From contig JACRFJ010000014.1 of assembly GCA_016217935.1 (NCBI GenBank), positions 1-35,768 on the forward strand: 35,768 nt of DNA. The letters run 5' to 3'. The DNA is from Candidatus Kaiserbacteria bacterium. GTDB taxonomy: Bacteria > Patescibacteriota > Minisyncoccia > Phycocordibacterales > UBA2100. The notes beneath the pieces are model-generated. The model was not told where the DNA came from, did not search any database, and saw nothing but the letters and a program-made list of their open reading frames with translations. This document shows, piece by piece, positions 1 through 7,650 of this stretch. Numbering within the stretch: the first letter of the stretch is position 1; each line of letters begins with the position of its first letter. A program made the position numbers and the translations under genes.

Positions 1-15
1 AGACGCCCTCCCTCG

Positions 16-21
16 TATAAT
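16..21 (+). promoter_or_regulatory. Possible -10 box of the rplJL promoter
   Basis: A perfect TATAAT lies ahead of the L10 leader. The matching -35 would fall just outside the window, so only half of the promoter can be seen. Confidence 0.4.
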
Positions 22-63
22 AATAGCACATATGAGGCATCTAGTCAATATTCCAGGGATGGC

Positions 64-205
64 TCAACTGCGATACTATTCGGCGCACAAGGCCAGAGAA
101 AGCGGGTGACCAAACGGTCTTCAAGCGAAAGCGCCTGCCGAGGTCGAGCACTCCGCCTTGGAAGACCCTTCGACTTCGCTCAGGGTCTAAGAGCTACTAA
201 GCTCA
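64..205 (+). promoter_or_regulatory. L10 (rplJ) leader, ribosomal-protein autoregulatory RNA
   Basis: The 5' region of rplJ carries the hallmarks of the L10-leader family: an ACGGTC/GACC-type pairing, a short GCGAAAGC hairpin (125-132) and CCTGCCGAGGT at 135-145, resembling the kink-turn and L10(L12)4 binding site. Binding of the L10-L12 complex to such leaders is known to repress the rplJL operon. At the 3' end, ACCC-TTCGACTTCGCTCA-GGGT (174-195) forms a hairpin that could act as an attenuator; it also belongs to a dispersed TTCGAC..CTCAGG repeat seen again at 4.3 and 7.6 kb. Confidence 0.7.
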
Positions 206-229
206 TGTTATTCGCTAAGTATCTCTAAG

Positions 230-739
230 ATGGCAAAAACAAAAACAGAGAAAGCAGAAATCGTGCAGAAACTCGAAGGTGCATTCAAGAATGCGGCGTC
301 GAGCGTATTCGTTCATTTCAACAAAGTGAATGTTGCAGAAGAGACGGCGATGCGCCGCGCCCTTCGCGCGGGCAATGTGTCCTACGTCGTTGCCAAGAAG
401 ACGCTCATCCGCCGAGCGCTCGAGAATCTCGGCCACAAGAGCGCGGATGTAACGCTCGATGGGGAAGTCGCTATTGCATATGGCCTACCTAGCCAGAGCG
501 GTGGCGAAGATATAACGGCCCCTGCGCGACTGATACACGAATTCGGAAAGAAACTCACGGACCGCATCGCGATCCTCGGTGGTATTTTCGAAGGAAAACT
601 CATTGGCCAGGCGCACATGCGAGAAATTGCAATGGTGCCTCCGATGGAAACGCTCCGCACAATGTTTGCGCAGCTTGTGAACTCACCACGCCAGCGATTT
701 GCTGTCGTGCTCAGTAAAGTCGCGGAAGTGAAGCAGTAG
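230..739 (+). CDS. rplJ: 50S ribosomal protein L10
   Basis: A 169-residue protein of normal L10 length. The N-terminal part (to about residue 100) has the L10 RNA-binding fold with typical segments such as SVFVHFNKVNVAEE and AKKTLIRRALEN; the C-terminal helix (about 140-169) is where L7/L12 dimers dock. It anchors the L7/L12 stalk at the base of the GTPase centre of the 50S subunit. The ATG at 230 follows the L10 leader and rplL begins 53 bp downstream, the usual rplJL pair. No strong Shine-Dalgarno precedes it. Confidence 0.97.
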   Translation: MAKTKTEKAEIVQKLEGAFKNAASSVFVHFNKVNVAEETAMRRALRAGNVSYVVAKKTLIRRALENLGHKSADVTLDGEVAIAYGLPSQSGGEDITAPARLIHEFGKKLTDRIAILGGIFEGKLIGQAHMREIAMVPPMETLRTMFAQLVNSPRQRFAVVLSKVAEVKQ

Positions 740-792
740 GTGTACTTCGCATGTACTACTTACTACGTTCTACTAACTACTAAACTATTCGT

Positions 793-1152
793 ATGAATCA
801 AGATCAAATCATTGAGGCCGTGGAGAAAATGACGGTGCTCGAACTCAACACGCTCGTCAAAGCGATCGAAGAGAAGTGGGAAGTCTCGGCAGCGGCGGTT
901 GCCGTCGCAGGACCTGCTGCGGGTCCTGCAGCAGAGGAAAAGAGCGAATTCGATGTGGAACTCACGGCGATGGGCGATCAGAAAATCGCAGTCATCAAGG
1001 CCGTAAAGGAAGTGCTCGGTCTCGGCCTCGCCGAATCCAAGGCGATGGTGGAGGGTGCACCGGCGATGATGAAGCAGGGTGTAAAGAAAGAAGACGCCGA
1101 AGCGTGGAAGAAGAAGATAGAGGAAGCAGGCGGCAAAGTTACCTTGAAGTAA
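793..1152 (+). CDS. rplL: 50S ribosomal protein L7/L12
   Basis: A 119-residue acidic protein with the L12 organisation: N-terminal dimerisation and L10-binding helices (residues 1-32), an Ala/Gly-rich hinge (about 33-52), and the C-terminal domain that contacts translation factors (about 53-119). The signature [20 protein letters not shown] and the GGKVTLK terminus are present. It forms the flexible stalk that recruits EF-Tu and EF-G. The stop codon sits inside a hairpin (1135-1156) whose sequence recurs downstream. Confidence 0.97.
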   Translation: MNQDQIIEAVEKMTVLELNTLVKAIEEKWEVSAAAVAVAGPAAGPAAEEKSEFDVELTAMGDQKIAVIKAVKEVLGLGLAESKAMVEGAPAMMKQGVKKEDAEAWKKKIEEAGGKVTLK

Positions 1153-1301
1153 CTTTTCCGATCTGCTTGGGAAGGGGTCGGGGAACGGGAGTTCCCCGCG
1201 TCGGAGAGCAGGCCGGAGGCCGATGAGAACCGAGGGTTCTCATGGAGGAGTGAAGCGACGACGGCTGGTGGAAAGGTTACCTTGAAGTAACTTTTCCGAT
1301 C
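1138..1301 (+). repeat. Duplicated rplL 3' tail with hairpin
   Basis: A 26-bp identical direct repeat occurs at 1138-1163 (end of rplL) and 1276-1301, about 138 bp apart. The second copy still encodes GGKVTLK-stop in frame with a preceding Ala-Thr-Thr-Ala. Each copy forms a hairpin, GTTAC-cttgaa-GTAAC, overlapping the stop codon and followed by a short T run, so it may double as a weak terminator. The spacer holds GC-rich hairpins: GGGAAC/GTTCCC, and TGAGAACC-GAG-GGTTCTCA. Confidence 0.75.
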
Positions 1302-1361
1302 CGAAGAAAGCAGCGGCCAGAGTGCCGTTGTTTTCTTTTGAGAGCGAGCTACGATAGCTTC

Positions 1362-1856
1362 GTGGCGGTCATTTACCTCGGACTCGGATCCAATGTGGGA
1401 AATCGGCGCGAGCATTTGAGCGATGCGATTCGCATGCTCTCCCCCAATGTACTGGTGCGCGAAGTATCACCAATCTACGAGAGCGAACCGCACGGCGTGA
1501 GCGAGCCGCAGCCACGCTACTTCAATCTCGCACTGCGAGCGACCACTGACTATGCGCCACAGATGCTCCTCAGCTATCTGAAAAATCTTGAACAAGCACT
1601 TGGCCGCAGTCGCAATACCCACAATCAGCCGCGACCGATCGACATCGACATCCTCCTCTACGACGACCTCGTGCACGAGAGTGACGAACTCACGATTCCG
1701 CATCCACGCATGCACGAGCGTGCCTTTGTTCTTGCGCCACTTTCTGATATCGCGCCACTCGCGGTACATCCAACGTTCAACGTAGTCGTTGCCGAGCTCG
1801 AAGGTCGGCTCGGCGACTATTCTTCGCTCGCATGGCTCTCCGAAGAGCGGCTATGA
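1362..1856 (+). CDS. folK: 2-amino-4-hydroxy-6-hydroxymethyldihydropteridine pyrophosphokinase (HPPK)
   Basis: Transfers pyrophosphate from ATP to 6-hydroxymethyl-dihydropterin in folate synthesis. Family motifs are clear: GLGSNVGNRREHL at the N-terminus, YESEPHGVSEPQPRYFNLAL, the ATP/Mg signature QPRPIDIDILLYDD, and IPHPRMHERAFVLAPL. Length (164 aa) is normal. I prefer the GTG at 1362 to the TTG at 1338 because the protein then starts right at the first strand (AVIYLGLGS) and because TACGAT (1350-1355) looks like a -10 box placing transcription start at the GTG. It overlaps folP by ATGA. Confidence 0.93.
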   Translation: MAVIYLGLGSNVGNRREHLSDAIRMLSPNVLVREVSPIYESEPHGVSEPQPRYFNLALRATTDYAPQMLLSYLKNLEQALGRSRNTHNQPRPIDIDILLYDDLVHESDELTIPHPRMHERAFVLAPLSDIAPLAVHPTFNVVVAELEGRLGDYSSLAWLSEERL

Positions 1857-2692
1857 CATTTGATTGGGGAAAGAAGACGTATGTAATGGGCATCGTGAAT
1901 GTGACTCCGGATTCTTTTTCTGGGGACGGCCTTACGGATGCTGCGGCTGCAATTGAGCGGGGGGTACAGATGGAAACCGGTGGAGCGGACATGCTCGACG
2001 TGGGCGGAGAATCGACACGCCCAGGATCCACGCCACTTCCGCTCGAGAAAGAACTCGATCGGGTGATCCCGGTCGTTCACGCACTCGCAAAGCGCGTCCG
2101 GATTCCGATTTCAATTGATACATACAAATCAGAAGTCGCAAGACGCGCGATTGAATCGGGAGCAGGGATCATCAACGATGTATGGGGCGGAAGAATGGAT
2201 CCAGATATTTTGAAAGTTGCCGCTGAGAAACAAGTCCCAATTATTTTAATGCACAACCGCAGTCAGCCGAGAAATGCCGAGCAATCAGAGCAGCTCGGCG
2301 GGCGCTATGTCGGCATGGAGTACGGAGATCTCATGATGGAAGACATCAAAAAAGAATTACGCCAATCGATAGACGCCGCCCTTGCCGCCGGAGTCGTTCG
2401 TGAAAACATCGTCGTCGATCCGGGTATCGGATTTGGAAAAACGGTCGAGCAAAATCTTGAGCTCATCCGTAGATTCGTGGAATTGAAATCGCTTCGATAT
2501 CCGATCCTCGTCGGGCCATCGCGCAAATCATTTGTGGGGTACACACTCAACCTACCTCCGCACGAACGTCTCGAAGGTACGATCGCTGCGACGACACTCT
2601 GTATCGAAAAAGGTGCGGACATCGTGCGCGTGCACGATGTGAAAGAAATCTACCGAGTCGCGAGATTTGTAGATGCGGTTGTCAGATCATAG
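1853..2692 (+). CDS. folP: Dihydropteroate synthase
   Basis: Condenses HPPK product with p-aminobenzoate to dihydropteroate. Signatures: GIVNVTPDSFSGDG near the N-terminus, DVGGESTRPGS, INDVWGG, DPGIGFGKT and GPSRKSFVG. The TIM-barrel length (279 aa) fits. The start at 1853 forms an ATGA overlap with the folK stop, arguing for translational coupling; the ATG at 1832 would add seven residues within folK. A hairpin CCCTGT/ACAGGG just after the stop (about 2695-2714) may terminate the pair. Confidence 0.95.
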   Translation: MTFDWGKKTYVMGIVNVTPDSFSGDGLTDAAAAIERGVQMETGGADMLDVGGESTRPGSTPLPLEKELDRVIPVVHALAKRVRIPISIDTYKSEVARRAIESGAGIINDVWGGRMDPDILKVAAEKQVPIILMHNRSQPRNAEQSEQLGGRYVGMEYGDLMMEDIKKELRQSIDAALAAGVVRENIVVDPGIGFGKTVEQNLELIRRFVELKSLRYPILVGPSRKSFVGYTLNLPPHERLEGTIAATTLCIEKGADIVRVHDVKEIYRVARFVDAVVRS

Positions 2693-2740
2693 CCCCTGTC
2701 GATATCCACAGGGCCCTTTGCTGCGTGCTACTATGAACTC

Positions 2741-3364
2741 ATGAAAGGAGACTTTCTGGGTGAGATTCTCGGTAACAAAGCAAGGGCTCAGGTTCTCCGC
2801 GTGTTTGTTCTCAATCCAAACGAAGTCATCACGCTCGTGAACGCCGCTCGACGCTCGGGGGTCTCGCTACCTGTCACAAAAAAAGAGATTCGAGGGCTTG
2901 AAAAGATCGGTATTCTCAAGCGATCGCGCTCGATTACGATTACACTGCCGAAGAGCAAGCGCGTCGTTCGCGGCCAAAATAAAATTCCGGCATGGGCGGT
3001 GAATGCCGATTTCAGGCACCTACGCGCGGTTACCGCCTTTGTCCACGAGGTTTCTCCAGTGCGCTATGACAACATCGTGGGGGCACTCAAGAAAAGCGGC
3101 AAAGTTTCGGCCATAATCCTCTCGGGTACCTTTATGGGGGATGACTCTCGTCCGGCAGATCTTGTCGTTGCATCGGATACATTAAATGAGCGTCGTCTCG
3201 AGGCTGCGATCAAGCGACTCGAACCCGCCTTCGGCCGCGAGATCCGTTATGCCGCATTTTCAACCCCAGAATTCCGCTATCGCCTGACGATCCAGGACAG
3301 GCTCATACGCGATACGCTCGATTTTCCGCATCTGGTACTCCTCGATCGCACGAGACTTCTCTAA
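2741..3364 (+). CDS. Winged-helix / nucleotidyltransferase-like protein
   Basis: A 207-residue protein. Residues about 1-65 look like a winged helix-turn-helix (FLGEILGNKARAQVLRVF, then VTKKEIRGLEKIGILKR, a typical recognition helix and wing). Residues about 105-205 resemble the nucleotidyltransferase-like fold seen fused to such HTH domains in CPR proteins (AIILSGTFMGD, ADLVVASD), but no complete GS..D.D catalytic set is evident, so it may be a regulator with a degenerate enzyme domain. TACTAT (2729-2734) ends 6 nt before the ATG, suggesting a leaderless mRNA. ACCCCT-aacaag-AGGGGT (3398-3415) may terminate it. Confidence 0.55.
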   Translation: MKGDFLGEILGNKARAQVLRVFVLNPNEVITLVNAARRSGVSLPVTKKEIRGLEKIGILKRSRSITITLPKSKRVVRGQNKIPAWAVNADFRHLRAVTAFVHEVSPVRYDNIVGALKKSGKVSAIILSGTFMGDDSRPADLVVASDTLNERRLEAAIKRLEPAFGREIRYAAFSTPEFRYRLTIQDRLIRDTLDFPHLVLLDRTRLL

Positions 3365-3523
3365 TATCTTGGCTCAAGTAAGCCATTCTATGGACAGACC
3401 CCTAACAAGAGGGGTATCCACATACGGCTAAAAGGTTCGAAAATAAGGGAAAAGTGGTTGGTATCATGAACATATACGGGGTCGAAACCGTACTTTAATT
3501 ACTTTAATAGAGTTAAAACTCAT

Positions 3524-4216
3524 ATGATTGTTACTCAATCAGCGGGCGCAGTGCAGGGTTCGTTCTACGATCTCTGGTACACGGTGGCACAATACCTCCC
3601 GGCGATTCTCGCCGCGGTCGTCGTCTTCGTGATCGGCTGGATCGTAGGCGTGATCCTCTATCGCGTCATCGTAGAGGTCGTCAGAATCCTCAGGATTGAC
3701 GATGCTCTCAAGGCTGCGGGCATGAACGAGGTCGCGAGAGACGCGGGCATGAGCCTGGATGTCGGTCGCTTCCTCGGCACACTCGTGAAATGGTTCGTGA
3801 TCTTGGTCTTCTTGGTCGCGGCCCTCGATATCCTCGGGCTCACGCGTGTCACGATCTTCCTTCAGACGGTGGTACTCATGTACCTTCCACAGGTGATCGT
3901 CGCGGCCCTCATCCTCATCCTCGGCGCTATCGTCGCGGAAGTGGTACGAGGCCTGGTTGCGGGTTCTGCTCGCGCCGCAGGCGCACACGGTGCCAACCTC
4001 GCAGGCGCAGTCGCCAAGTGGGCGATTTGGGTCACGGCGATTCTCGCCGCGCTCAACCAGCTCGGTGTCGCAACCGAGTTCGTGCAGACTCTCTTCACGG
4101 GGATCGTGGTGTCGGCTTCGCTCGCATTCGGTCTTGCGTTTGGCCTAGGCGGCAAAGATGCTGCAGCCCGAACGATCGAACGTGTGCGCTCGGAGATCAC
4201 GCATCATCGCGACTAA
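3524..4216 (+). CDS. TM-helix (MscS-related) membrane protein
   Basis: A 230-residue, very hydrophobic protein. Transmembrane segments lie at about residues 20-48 (LPAILAAVVVFVIGWIVGVI), 85-110, 115-145, 165-180 and 190-210. The unit 'AGMSLDVGRFLGTLVKWFVILVFLVAAL' type pattern (split here as DVGRFLGTLVKWF plus a hydrophobic run) matches the conserved TM-helix repeat of MscS-like channels, and the Gly/Ala-rich last helix (GLAFGLGGKDAA) resembles the pore helix. The cytoplasmic beta domain of full MscS is absent. Likely a small channel or membrane protein of unknown gating. A GAGTTaaAACTC palindrome (3510-3521) abuts the start. Confidence 0.6.
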   Translation: MIVTQSAGAVQGSFYDLWYTVAQYLPAILAAVVVFVIGWIVGVILYRVIVEVVRILRIDDALKAAGMNEVARDAGMSLDVGRFLGTLVKWFVILVFLVAALDILGLTRVTIFLQTVVLMYLPQVIVAALILILGAIVAEVVRGLVAGSARAAGAHGANLAGAVAKWAIWVTAILAALNQLGVATEFVQTLFTGIVVSASLAFGLAFGLGGKDAAARTIERVRSEITHHRD

Positions 4217-4217
4217 G

Positions 4218-4236
4218 CCCCGACGAAATGTCGGGG
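4218..4236 (+). terminator. Hairpin after the TM-helix gene
   Basis: CCCCGAC-gaaat-GTCGGGG starts 2 bp after the stop codon; it is followed by TCTC rather than a U run, so termination is probably completed by the next hairpin. Confidence 0.5.
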
Positions 4237-4275
4237 TCTCGACCGGAGCGTCGGGATTTCGACCCGAAGAATTTA

Positions 4276-4316
4276 CGAATCCGCCCTTCGACAAGCTCAG
4301 GGCGGATTCGTCTTTT
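4276..4316 (+). terminator. Intrinsic terminator built on a dispersed repeat
   Basis: An 11-bp perfect stem CGAATCCGCCC/GGGCGGATTCG (4276-4286 with 4300-4310) encloses TTCGACAAGCTCA and is followed by TCTTTT. The loop core is the TTCGAC..CTCAGG repeat also found at 174-195 and, in altered form, at 7.58-7.63 kb. Confidence 0.8.
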
Positions 4317-4341
4317 GTGTGCGGCTTGATAGAATCTCGCT

Positions 4342-4704
4342 ATGCGCGATAGCGAGACACACGTGGCGGAATTGAAAAAGATGGTGGAAGATTTTCGCGA
4401 CGCACGCGATTGGAAACAGTACAATGATCCGAAGAATCTCGCGGAAGCGCTCTCTATCGAGGCTGCTGAATTACTGGAGTGTTTTCTCTGGAAAGATAAA
4501 GAAGCTGTTGCTGAAAAAATAAAGAATGATTCCGTATGGAGGGAGCGATTTACAGAAGAGCTCGCTGACGTCTTTATCTACTCGTTTCATCTTGCAAACG
4601 ACACAGGCACCGATATCACAGAAGCTGTAAAAAATAAAATCGCAAAGAACGAACAAAAATATCCGATCGGCGAGTGGAAGGGAAAGGTCAACAAGAACGT
4701 CTAA
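4342..4704 (+). CDS. MazG-like nucleotide pyrophosphohydrolase
   Basis: A 120-residue all-alpha NTP pyrophosphohydrolase of the short MazG/dCTPase (RS21-C6) type, which hydrolyses (d)NTPs to NMP and PPi as pool cleaning. The metal-binding EAAELLE (about residues 36-42) and EELADV (about 73-78) helices are intact, with NLAEALSIE preceding, as in dCTP pyrophosphatase-like enzymes. Length matches single-domain members. TAGAAT (4330-4335) places the predicted transcription start at the ATG. The downstream nucleotidyltransferase starts 5 bp after its stop, so they are probably one operon. Confidence 0.85.
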   Translation: MRDSETHVAELKKMVEDFRDARDWKQYNDPKNLAEALSIEAAELLECFLWKDKEAVAEKIKNDSVWRERFTEELADVFIYSFHLANDTGTDITEAVKNKIAKNEQKYPIGEWKGKVNKNV

Positions 4705-4709
4705 GAAAT

Positions 4710-5396
4710 ATGCAGGCAGTTATTCTCGCAGCAGGCCGCGGCACGCGGATGAAAGAACTCACCGATTCTACGCCGAAGGCGCTGCTCGAAGTCGCGGGCA
4801 AGCCACTCATACAGCACGAGCTCGATGCGCTTCCCGCGGTGATCGATGAGGTGATCATCATCGTCGGCTACTTGGGAAGTAAAATCCAGGAGCGTTTCGG
4901 TGGTGAATACAAAGGCAAGCGCATTCTCTACGTTGAGCAAGACACGCTCGATGGAACTGCAGGTGCGCTTTCGCGCGCGAAGAGTATCTTGAAAGATCGG
5001 TTTCTCGTGATCATGTCAGATGATCTCTATGCGCGTGACGATATCGAGCGATGCATTGCTGTAGACGGCTGGGCAGTCCTCGTGCAGCATCGCAACAAAA
5101 TAAAATCGAAAGGAAAAGTTGAAACGAAGGATGGGAAAATCGTGCGCATCACTGAGGGTCATCATGGTGATATACCGGGACTCTTGAACACGAACTGTTT
5201 CGTATTCGATACGCGGATTTTCGACGTGCCGATGGTGCCAAAAGCAGCGGGGAGCAACGAATTTGGCCTGCCACAGACAGCAATTGCAGCGGCAGAGACA
5301 CTGCGGATTCCTTTTTATGCGATCGAGACAGATCGGTGGTTTGAAATTACCGATCCCGAAGACCTGGAAGAAGCTCCGGAATACCTGACCAAATAA
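4710..5396 (+). CDS. Sugar-phosphate nucleotidyltransferase
   Basis: A 228-residue GT-A-fold nucleotidyltransferase. The N-terminus has the signature LAAGRGTRMKELTDSTPKAL with the catalytic loop and PK; later FLVIMSDDLY supplies the metal-binding Asp region and GLLNTNCFVF the sugar pocket. Such enzymes make NDP-sugars from NTP and sugar-1-phosphate. It lacks the C-terminal left-handed beta helix of GlmU, so the exact sugar (glucose-1-P, mannose-1-P or similar) cannot be told. ATG 4710 sits 5 bp after the MazG-like stop. A short AGCCA/TGGCT hairpin follows. Confidence 0.85.
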   Translation: MQAVILAAGRGTRMKELTDSTPKALLEVAGKPLIQHELDALPAVIDEVIIIVGYLGSKIQERFGGEYKGKRILYVEQDTLDGTAGALSRAKSILKDRFLVIMSDDLYARDDIERCIAVDGWAVLVQHRNKIKSKGKVETKDGKIVRITEGHHGDIPGLLNTNCFVFDTRIFDVPMVPKAAGSNEFGLPQTAIAAAETLRIPFYAIETDRWFEITDPEDLEEAPEYLTK

Positions 5397-5487
5397 GCCA
5401 AAAATGGCTTAAAAACCGCATAATATCCCCACTGTATCCACACGCTTTCCACAGGGATACCCCAATAGGGCTCTACGCCTGGATTAT

Positions 5488-5516
5488 TTGACTTCCGCTT
5501 TTGAAAAGAATATACT
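5488..5516 (+). promoter_or_regulatory. Promoter of the 23S-5S unit
   Basis: TTGACT (5488-5493), 17-bp spacer, TATACT (5511-5516). The same hexamers with a 16-bp spacer precede the 16S gene at 33819-33846, so the two separated rRNA units appear to share a promoter type. Confidence 0.85.
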
Positions 5517-5522
5517 CACCGT

Positions 5523-5952
5523 ACATATATGAGTATCGGAATGAGAACCAAAACGCGTCAGCCGTAAATGGTGGGGCAACCCACATACACGACTGACCGC
5601 GAAAGCGGTCTTTTTCTTTCGAAAAATTATATGTTGCTCGTTGACATACGAAGAGCGACAAAGAAACCCGACACACTCGTAAAGTGTGTGCCGGGCGAAT
5701 CCGTCACACGCTTTTGGCGTGTGTCGGAAATCAAAGAATCAAAACGTTTCGATCAGGTTCTCCCTCAGACCTAAAAATCAGGGGAGGTCTTTCCTGATCG
5801 GAATGCAGGAAAATTGGTCCGCAGGTATGCGGACCGAGCAAAAGAAAAAGTCTCGTCTCTCTTGTAGGAGACGAGCAGAAAGCAGATTCGTCACATGCGC
5901 AGCGGTGCATATGTGATGGATCGAAATACGCGGTTCTCAGAATTCCTTACGG
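5523..5952 (+). promoter_or_regulatory. Structured leader of pre-23S rRNA
   Basis: About 430 nt between the predicted start and 23S, containing no convincing gene but a dense series of hairpins: GTGGG/CCCAC (5571-5584), GACCGC-GAAA-GCGGTC (5595-5610), GACACAC/GTGTGT, CACACG/CGTGTG, a long ATCAGG/CCTGAT arm, GGTCCGCA/TGCGGACC, and CTCGTCTC/GAGACGAG. The last part, AATTCCTT...GAGTTCTG, pairs with the 3' flank of 23S to make the processing stem. Confidence 0.6.
5595..5619 (+). terminator. Terminator-like hairpin inside the rRNA leader
   Basis: GACCGC-GAAA-GCGGTC is followed directly by TTTTTCTTT. It lies between the 23S promoter and the 23S gene, so it would attenuate rRNA transcription unless antitermination operates. 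Confidence 0.65.
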
Positions 5953-6229
5953 GAGTTCTGAGTAAGGGCGTGTGGTGGATGCCTAGACTGAAGAAGGCGA
6001 TGAAGGACGCGGCTTAGCTGCGATATGCTTCGGGGAGGTGCTCAGCAACCTTCGATCCGGAGATTTCCGAATGGGGAAACCCCATTGAGTAAACCTCAAT
6101 GACTTCTCACTTAAACGATGAGAAGAGCGTACCTCGGGAAGTGAAACATCTCAGTACCGAGAGGAAAAGAGAACAATAGTTACTCCCTTAGTAGCGGCGA
6201 GCGAAACGGGAAGAGCCCAAACTCAGCCT

Positions 6230-6307
6230 CAAAATTTGCATTCATGGATTCCCAAGGTCGGACCTTGGGGATTCTAAAGGTCCGACCTTGAATGAATTCA
6301 AATTTTG
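6230..6307 (+). other. Expanded rRNA helix with tandem palindromes
   Basis: CAAAATTTG (6230-6238) pairs with CAAATTTTG (6299-6307) and encloses two near-identical 13-bp palindromes, AAGGTCGGACCTT and AAGGTCCGACCTT. This lies in domain I of 23S, where bacterial rRNA is length-variable; I read it as an rRNA expansion, not a gene. Confidence 0.6.
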
Positions 6308-6538
6308 GGTATGGGGGTTATAAGGCTACGGCGATGCCCCAATTAATTTTGGATTGGCAGATGGAGTTACAAAATGCTTAGTTAGTGGAACGAGCTGGGA
6401 AGCTCGACCCCAGAGGGTAATAGTCCCGTACACGAAAACGAAGCATCTCTATGGCTGTAGTTCTTGAGTATCTCGAGACATGAATAGCTCGGGTGAATTT
6501 GCCAGGACTAACTGGTAAGGCTACATACTTCTTCAGAT

Positions 6539-6581
<43 letters not shown>

Positions 6582-6644
6582 GGTGAGGGGAGTGAAATAG
6601 AACTGAAACCACATGTCTACAAGGAGTCGAAGAGGTTCACCATT

Positions 6645-6910
6645 TTGGGTGGTATCTTTTTAGGTATGTATTATGTGTATATTCTTCAAAGCACTACGAA
6701 GCCGAAAATGTATATCGGATACAGTGCCGACTTGAAGTCACGCATCGCTCGCCACAATGATGGGGGTGTGCAATCCACAAAATATTATCGACCCTGGAGT
6801 TTGTTGTATTACGAAGCATATTCGAGCGATGCGCTTGCGCACAGTCGAGAAAAAGCTTTGAAGAACAAAGGAAAAGGGTGGATAGAACTTAAGAAGCGGA
6901 TAGTGCCTAG
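6645..6910 (+). mobile_element. ORF-bearing intervening sequence in 23S helix 25
   Basis: The insertion is closed by a perfect 13-bp stem, GAGGTTCACCATT (6632-6644) with AATGGTGAACCTC (6911-6923). Flanking sequence matches the helix 25 region of E. coli 23S, a classical site of intervening sequences that are excised by RNase III without religation. No group I core (P/Q/R/S) is present, and almost the whole insertion is the GIY-YIG ORF. Confidence 0.75.
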
Positions 6911-6947
6911 AATGGTGAACCTCGACGGCGTGCCTATTGAAGAATGA
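6666..6947 (+). CDS. GIY-YIG endonuclease encoded inside 23S rRNA
   Basis: A 93-residue single-domain GIY-YIG nuclease. The N-terminal YVYILQS strand, MYIGYSADLKSRIARHN (YIG motif and catalytic Arg), RPWSLLYYEAY and the EKALK helix carrying the catalytic Glu are all present. It resembles small UvrC-N-like (YhbQ/UPF0213-type) proteins rather than large intron endonucleases. The last 12 or so codons, including the TGA, are read from the conserved 3' strand of helix 25, so coding sequence and rRNA overlap. No ribosome-binding site is obvious. Plausibly it promotes spread of the insertion, but this type is not an established rRNA homing enzyme. Confidence 0.8.
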   Translation: MYYVYILQSTTKPKMYIGYSADLKSRIARHNDGGVQSTKYYRPWSLLYYEAYSSDALAHSREKALKNKGKGWIELKKRIVPRMVNLDGVPIEE

Positions 6948-7559
6948 GCCAACGAGTTGATGCATACGGCTTGGCTAAGCCCTATCGGGTGGAGCCGCAG
7001 CGAAAGCGAGTGTGAATAGCGCGTAAAGTCCTGAGAGCAATCGAAGGATTTGTCGTATGTATCAGACCCGAAGCCGGGTGAGCTACCCATGAGCAGGATG
7101 AACCACATAGAAATATGTGGGGAGGTCCGAACCCGTAGATTGTGCAACATCTTGGGATGACTTGTGGGTTGGAGTGAAAAGCTTATCGAACTCGGTAATA
7201 GCTGGTTTTCTCCGAAAGAGCTTTCGGGCTTGCGTCGCATGTTTCTGTAGGGGGTAGAGCACTGGAAGGTTCGGATAGGCCGCAAGGCCACTGAACCTAT
7301 CAAACTCCGAATACCTACAGCCAGAATGCGGCAGTTAGACGGTGGGGGCGAAGCTCCACTCGTCAAAAGGGAAACAGCCCAGACCGCCAGTTAAGGTCCC
7401 TAAATCCATACTAAGTGCAAGCAAGGAGGTGAAATTTCACAGACAGTGAGGATGTTGGCTTAGAAGCAGCCACCATTCAAAGAAAGCGTAACAGCTCACT
7501 CACTCAGAGATTTCGCGCCACAAATGATCGGGGCTAAGTATGGTACCGAAGCTGCGGAT

Positions 7560-7650
7560 CCTTCGATTCGACACTGCGTGTCTCACTCAGGACAAGTTCG
7601 CGAACTTCGCGAGCCTGCCCTGAGCGAGGTACTTGGTACCGAGTCGAAGG
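7560..7650 (+). repeat. Hairpin insertion in 23S helix 45
   Basis: CCTTCGATTCG (7560-7570) pairs with CGAGTCGAAGG (7640-7650), one mismatch. Inside lies CTCACTCAGG...CCTGAGCGAG, related to the dispersed TTCGAC..CTCAGG repeat. The flanks (GAAGCTGCGG and GGTAGGAGAACGTTC) match E. coli helix 45, the second classical site of 23S intervening sequences. Confidence 0.7.

Noticed and set aside
3539-3988. Long minus-strand open frames opposite conserved genes (also at 13876-14811, 20096-20704, 28353-29492)
   Set aside because: They mirror well-identified genes on the other strand, have low-complexity charged composition and no start signals.
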